Assembly (NCBI GenBank): GCA_947254205.1
Contig: CAMYCE010000089.1
Location: forward strand, 1 to 9,234
Length of the DNA: 9,234 nt
Source of the DNA: an uncultured Prevotellaceae bacterium
GTDB taxonomy: Bacteria; Bacteroidota; Bacteroidia; Bacteroidales; Muribaculaceae
Direction: 5' to 3'
Position 1 is the stretch's first letter; each line of letters starts with the position of its first letter. Of this stretch, positions 7,115 to 9,234 are shown piece after piece. The notes beneath the pieces were generated by a model. The model did not search any database. It worked only from the letters and a program-made list of their open reading frames with translations, and was not told the DNA's origin. Both the position numbers and the translations under genes were made by a program.

Positions 7115-7122
7115 CAAAGATA
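7115..7122 (-). promoter_or_regulatory. Candidate -7 box of the mscL promoter
   Basis: On the minus strand this reads TATCTTTG followed by CA, an exact TAnnTTTG match. A weak TTTT sits about 18 nt upstream in place of the TTTG box. The predicted start is near 7108-7111, giving mscL a leader of about 190 nt. No closer TAnnTTTG was found between it and the mscL start. Confidence 0.5.
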
Positions 7123-7144
7123 CACATTTCTATCTTACTAAAAA

Positions 7145-7154
7145 GGAATATTCC
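7145..7154. promoter_or_regulatory. Perfect 10-bp palindrome between mscL and gap
   Basis: GGAATATTCC is flanked by AAAA on each side. It lies 23-32 bp upstream of the mscL -7 box and about 35 bp before the gap start codon. The position would suit an operator affecting mscL transcription or gap leader function. No regulator is known from the sequence. Confidence 0.25.
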
Positions 7155-7188
7155 AAAACAAATTATTTATTTTTAATAAAACACGATT

Positions 7189-8232
7189 ATGGGAAAAATT
7201 AAAATCGGTATTAACGGTTTCGGGCGCATTGGTCGCTTCGTTTTCCGCTCTACACTCGAAGCTCACAACGTTAATGACGTGGAAGTTGTTGCCATCAACG
7301 ACTTGCTGTCGGTTGACTATCTCGCATATCTCTTGAAGTATGACACCATGCACGGACGTTTCAACGGCACCGTGGAGGTGAAAAACGAAAACACCCTCGT
7401 GGTGAATGGTCGCGACATTCGCATCTTTGCCGAGCGCGATGCCGAAGACATCAAGTGGGGCGAAGTGGGGGCCGAGTATATCGTTGAATCAACCGGCTTC
7501 TACTTGACTATGGACCGTGCCGAGAAACACCTCAAGGCCGGTGCAAAATATGTGGTGCTTTCAGCCCCCTCTAAGGCTGGCGAAGATGGTCGCCAAGCTC
7601 CAATGTTTGTGTGCGGTGTTAACACCGAGAAATATAATGGCGAGACTATCGTGTCAAACGCCTCTTGCACAACCAACTGCTTGGCTCCCATTGCCAAGGT
7701 GCTCAATGAGAACTTTGGCATCGAAAACGGCTTGATGACTACCGTGCACTCGGCAACTGCTACTCAACTCACTGTCGATGGTCCCTCTAAGGGTGGCAAA
7801 GACTGGCGTGGAGGCCGCGCTGCAAGTGGCAACATCATTCCCTCATCAACCGGTGCCGCCAAGGCTGTGGGCAAGGTGATTCCCGAGCTCAATGGCAAGC
7901 TCACCGGCATCTCGATGCGCGTGCCCACTCTCGACGTTTCGGTTGTTGACTTGACCCTCAACTTGCAAAAACCTGCTACCAAAGAAGCCATTTGCGCTGC
8001 TATGAAGAAAGCATCTGAAGGCGAGCTCAAAGGCATTCTTGGCTACACCGAAGATCAAGTGGTGTCGAGCGACTTCCTCAACGATCCCCGCACCTCTATC
8101 TTTGATGCCAATGCCGGTGTTTACTTGACCGACAAGTTTGTGAAAGTTGTGTCGTGGTATGACAACGAGTTTGGCTACAGCAACAAGGTGATCGACCTCA
8201 TCAAGATCATGAACAAAAAGAACAGCAAGTAA
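7189..8232 (+). CDS. gap: Type I glyceraldehyde-3-phosphate dehydrogenase
   Basis: This cytosolic glycolytic enzyme converts glyceraldehyde-3-phosphate, phosphate and NAD+ into 1,3-bisphosphoglycerate and NADH. The 347-residue product has the Rossmann motif GINGFGRIGR at 7-16. Asp38 in AINDL is the usual NAD-preferring acidic residue. The active-site signature SNASCTTNC has catalytic Cys160 and His187 follows in TTVHSATATQ. The substrate-binding stretch DWRGGRAASGNIIPSSTGAAKAVGKV and the C-terminal WYDNEFGYS are both present. The chain is slightly longer than the common type I length of about 330-340. The excess is partly in short loop additions: SKAGEDGRQAP at 128-138, where many homologues have a shorter SKD-type turn, and PSKGGKDWRGG, where many have PS-KDWRGG. 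Codon use is strongly biased, as expected of a highly expressed gene. The ATG at 7189 is fixed by the Rossmann motif and has an A/T-rich leader without SD. A strong terminator follows 28 bp after the stop. Confidence 0.98.
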   Translation: MGKIKIGINGFGRIGRFVFRSTLEAHNVNDVEVVAINDLLSVDYLAYLLKYDTMHGRFNGTVEVKNENTLVVNGRDIRIFAERDAEDIKWGEVGAEYIVESTGFYLTMDRAEKHLKAGAKYVVLSAPSKAGEDGRQAPMFVCGVNTEKYNGETIVSNASCTTNCLAPIAKVLNENFGIENGLMTTVHSATATQLTVDGPSKGGKDWRGGRAASGNIIPSSTGAAKAVGKVIPELNGKLTGISMRVPTLDVSVVDLTLNLQKPATKEAICAAMKKASEGELKGILGYTEDQVVSSDFLNDPRTSIFDANAGVYLTDKFVKVVSWYDNEFGYSNKVIDLIKIMNKKNSK

Positions 8233-8260
8233 TACATTTTTTCGCATATTTGATTATTTT

Positions 8261-8301
8261 AGAGCCCTCAAGCACCCACAACAGCTTGAGGGCTCTTTTT
8301 T
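8261..8301 (+). terminator. Rho-independent terminator of gap
   Basis: A perfect 13-bp stem (AGAGCCCTCAAGC at 8261-8273 with GCTTGAGGGCTCT at 8284-8296) encloses a 10-nt loop. It is followed by six consecutive T (8296-8301). It starts 28 bp after the gap stop. The left flank is T-rich rather than A-rich, so it should act on rightward transcription only. Confidence 0.95.
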
Positions 8302-8343
8302 CGTGCCACCACTTCACAACGCTACCTGATGTGTATGAGCCAT

Positions 8344-8418
8344 GCAGAGACGATGCATGGAGTCAATCCACTCTGGGGAGGGGGGGGAACACAAAGACGA
8401 TGCGTGCATCGCCTCTAC
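8344..8418. repeat. Intergenic inverted-repeat element, copy 2, with G8 tract
   Basis: The left arm begins GCAGAGACGATGCATG (8344). The right arm (8396-8418) ends GCATCGCCTCTAC and is the closest copy of the shared core. The left and right arms match at about 14 of the outer 18 positions. Compared with the right arm of copy 1, the right arm here matches at 18 of 23. The spacer contains GGGGA followed by eight G (8380-8387). It lies between the gap terminator and the end of the DUF4294 gene, again in non-coding DNA. On the minus strand it starts 24 bp after that gene's stop and might also help end its transcript, though it has no good U-tract. Confidence 0.7.
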
Positions 8419-8442
8419 CCATCGAGAAAATTAGTAAATAAG

Positions 8443-9078
8443 TTATAGCTCGCCTTGCTCCACGCGCACACAAATGCGCTCTATCATGGCATCGGTGTCG
8501 TTGCCACGCGGGTTGTAGCCAGTCTTGAGATTCACTCCAAAAAACCTGCCAAAAGTTTGCCAAAAACCAGCCCTAAAAGCTCCCATAAAAGCTTTCACAA
8601 TGCTATAGGAGTTTTGATTGGTTTCACGATTAATGAGCTTAATCATCATCTTGCCCTGACTCTTGGTCATTTTCTTCATAATGGGCTTATATTGCTTATA
8701 CAGGTCTTTTTCAAACATTTTGAGATACTCGTCTTTCTCCTTCTTGGTGTCGAATGTGCCCAAATATTCATAGGTTTCTTGCAGGGTGCGATTGATGAGC
8801 TTGGCATAGGGCAAGGTGCGCTTCACATCGCGCACGGTGCGCCAGTAGAACTGCTCCTCGCTCTTGTTGCGAAATCGCTCGTTGGGATACACCACCACGG
8901 GCAGCATGTCAATCCAAATCGTCTGTTCACCCGTCTGGTCGTTGGTCACAATGCGATAGCCGGCATACACACGCCTCATCACCGGCAAGTCGTGGCCCGT
9001 GAGGTCAATCTCGGCATGGCTCAAAAAACCCATGCCCATGAGAAGGGTTGCAATGACTATCGTGTAGAAGCGTTTCAT
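8443..9078 (-). CDS. DUF4294-family exported protein of unknown function
   Basis: The 211-residue product fits the DUF4294 family, known from Bacteroidetes and without an assigned biochemical role. Residues 1-22 form a Sec-type signal peptide (basic start, hydrophobic core, SHA end) without a lipobox Cys, so the mature protein is probably periplasmic. The body is mostly charged helix: LPVVVYPNERFRNKSEEQFY at 59-78, RTLPYAKLINRTLQETYEYL at 87-106 and a Lys/Glu-rich segment to about 140. The conserved core follows: GKMMIKLINRETNQNSYSIV (142-161), then FWQTFGRFFGVNLKTGYNP (172-190). The core ends with DAMIERI. The Phe/Trp/Gly-rich core looks like the functional part, but no catalytic motif is recognisable. 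The gene converges on gap. An exact TAnnTTTG box (9121-9128) gives a predicted leader of about 36-39 nt. The family call rests on recognition of the core pattern, not on a search. Confidence 0.87.
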   Translation of the reverse strand: MKRFYTIVIATLLMGMGFLSHAEIDLTGHDLPVMRRVYAGYRIVTNDQTGEQTIWIDMLPVVVYPNERFRNKSEEQFYWRTVRDVKRTLPYAKLINRTLQETYEYLGTFDTKKEKDEYLKMFEKDLYKQYKPIMKKMTKSQGKMMIKLINRETNQNSYSIVKAFMGAFRAGFWQTFGRFFGVNLKTGYNPRGNDTDAMIERICVRVEQGEL

Positions 9079-9120
9079 TTCAAAAAAAAACTATTGCTTG
9101 CGTGTGGTGCTAAAACTACA

Positions 9121-9128
9121 CAAAAGTA
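9121..9128 (-). promoter_or_regulatory. Candidate -7 box of the DUF4294 gene promoter
   Basis: The minus strand reads TACTTTTG here, an exact TAnnTTTG match. It predicts a transcript start near 9114-9117 and a leader of about 36-39 nt. No clear TTTG lies at the usual upstream distance. Its presence suggests the DUF4294 gene is transcribed on its own rather than read through from beyond the right edge. Confidence 0.5.
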
Positions 9129-9234
9129 GAATAAAAATTTAGAATACTCACATTTCAAGCATTAAATTTAGTTACTCCACCACGGCTCTTTCATTTAAAA
9201 TGTCTTGGTTAGATTTTCCAAAGCCATATTTTAT

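Noticed and set aside
8455..9129. Open frame of 224 codons antisense to the DUF4294 gene
   Set aside because: The opposite strand encodes a coherent signal peptide plus the DUF4294 core and has a -7 box. This frame has no motif and runs past both ends of the real gene without a plausible leader.

Overview
The window looks like a piece of a Bacteroidales chromosome. The evidence is a canonical SusC/SusD outer-membrane uptake pair, a DUF4294 protein (a family known from Bacteroidetes), a Bacteroidetes-type short lipoprotein, start sites with A-rich leaders and no Shine-Dalgarno sequence, and several exact matches to the Bacteroidetes -7 promoter box TAnnTTTG. Coding DNA is of balanced GC and the gaps are AT-rich. 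A gut lineage such as Muribaculaceae or Prevotellaceae would fit, but the family cannot be fixed from this sequence alone.

Layout, left to right. Positions 1-314 hold no confident gene. They contain an 83-bp inverted-repeat element (97-179) and a strong stem-loop terminator (211-260) that closes the susCD operon. On the minus strand, a 1117-residue SusC-like TonB-dependent transporter (2094-5447) is followed after 24 bp by its 584-residue SusD-like lipoprotein partner (315-2069). No enzyme, sensor or extra binding protein is linked to the pair in the window. A 322-bp AT-rich divergent gap (5448-5769) separates susC from a plus-strand gene for a 195-residue aromatic-rich lipoprotein of unknown function (5770-6357). 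That gene converges on mscL (6521-6916, minus) across a shared bidirectional terminator (6435-6478). mscL diverges from a type I glyceraldehyde-3-phosphate dehydrogenase gene (7189-8232, plus). Their shared upstream region carries oppositely oriented -7 boxes, a hairpin and two perfect palindromes. gap ends in a textbook terminator (8261-8301). A second copy of the inverted-repeat element (8344-8418) follows, then a minus-strand DUF4294 gene (8443-9078) with its own -7 box.

The genes do not form one pathway. The susCD pair imports an unidentified, probably oligomeric nutrient across the outer membrane. gap serves central glycolysis, mscL protects against osmotic downshock, and the lipoprotein and the DUF4294 protein are envelope or exported proteins of unknown role. 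The best leads outside ordinary annotation are the dispersed inverted-repeat element present near both ends of the window and the compact, possibly overlapping, mscL/gap divergent promoter region. I found no defence system, CRISPR array, transposase, tRNA or rRNA, and no convincing new multi-gene system.
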